DNA from: Gammaproteobacteria bacterium
GTDB taxonomy: Bacteria; Pseudomonadota; Gammaproteobacteria; SZUA-229
DNA: 15,195 bases
NCBI GenBank assembly: GCA_011051475.1
Contig: DRLE01000181.1
Span: 1-15,195, forward strand
Direction of reading: 5' to 3'
A program made the translations under genes and the position numbers. Positions 15,178 to 15,195 of this stretch are shown piece after piece. Under the pieces are notes generated by a model. That model was given only the letters and a program-made list of their open reading frames with translations, was not told the origin of the DNA and ran no database searches. Every line of letters starts with the position of its first letter. The stretch's first letter is position 1.

Positions 15178-15195
15178 CTGCATGGATGCAGGTAA

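Noticed and set aside
15001..15183. Minus-strand 60-residue frame containing CHPERSRRIL and AKNAKGAKK
   Set aside because: These peptides come from translating the nested repeats and are typical of spurious predictions.
1..15195. Search for CRISPR arrays, tRNA/rRNA genes, transposases, toxin-antitoxin pairs or a novel defence system
   Set aside because: No regularly spaced repeats, RNA gene signatures, transposase motifs or defence domains were visible; the nuclease looks like a housekeeping repair type.

Overview
The window reads as a chromosomal segment of a Gram-negative gammaproteobacterium. It has a System I (Ccm) cytochrome c maturation operon, a di-haem cytochrome c4 with a Sec signal peptide, a periplasmic DsbA, an outer-membrane-type lipoprotein signal and an EngB GTPase. 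The engB / cytochrome c4 / dsbA association is familiar from Pseudomonas-type gammaproteobacteria. Base composition is moderately GC-rich. No rRNA, tRNA, CRISPR array, transposase or phage gene is visible. All genes except engB are on the minus strand.

Layout from left to right. (1) 1-4604, minus strand, transcribed toward the left edge: a secreted transglutaminase-like protein, then a small SpoIIAA/STAS-like protein of unknown role (1 nt gap), then a large PD-(D/E)XK nuclease with AddB-type cysteines whose C-terminus runs off the window. (2) 4684-5450: a rho-independent terminator, an LPP20-like lipoprotein gene, and its leader with a perfect hairpin. (3) 5471-13308: one long operon in the order ccmA-B-C-D-E-F-G-H-I-dsbA. 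It includes a 59-codon ccmD. Several junctions overlap or nearly touch (ccmA/ccmB TGATG, ccmH/ccmI ATGA). (4) 13367-14135: two tandem terminators, the cytochrome c4 gene and a recognisable sigma70-type promoter. (5) 14283-14939, plus strand: engB, divergent from cytochrome c4. (6) 14940-15195: a non-coding tail of nested inverted repeats.

How the genes work together. CcmABCD form the haem-handling ABC complex that loads haem onto CcmE. CcmF and CcmI/CcmH form the ligation machinery. CcmG and CcmH keep apocytochrome CXXCH thiols reduced. DsbA, the last gene of the operon, is the periplasmic thiol oxidant whose activity Ccm must counterbalance. Cytochrome c4, directly upstream, is a plausible substrate. 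All catalytic or haem-ligand residues that I could locate in these proteins are present.

I do not see a clearly novel multi-gene system. The least explained parts are the transglutaminase / small protein / nuclease cluster, the unusual start of the nuclease gene, the leader hairpin of the lipoprotein, and the nested repeat tail at the right edge.
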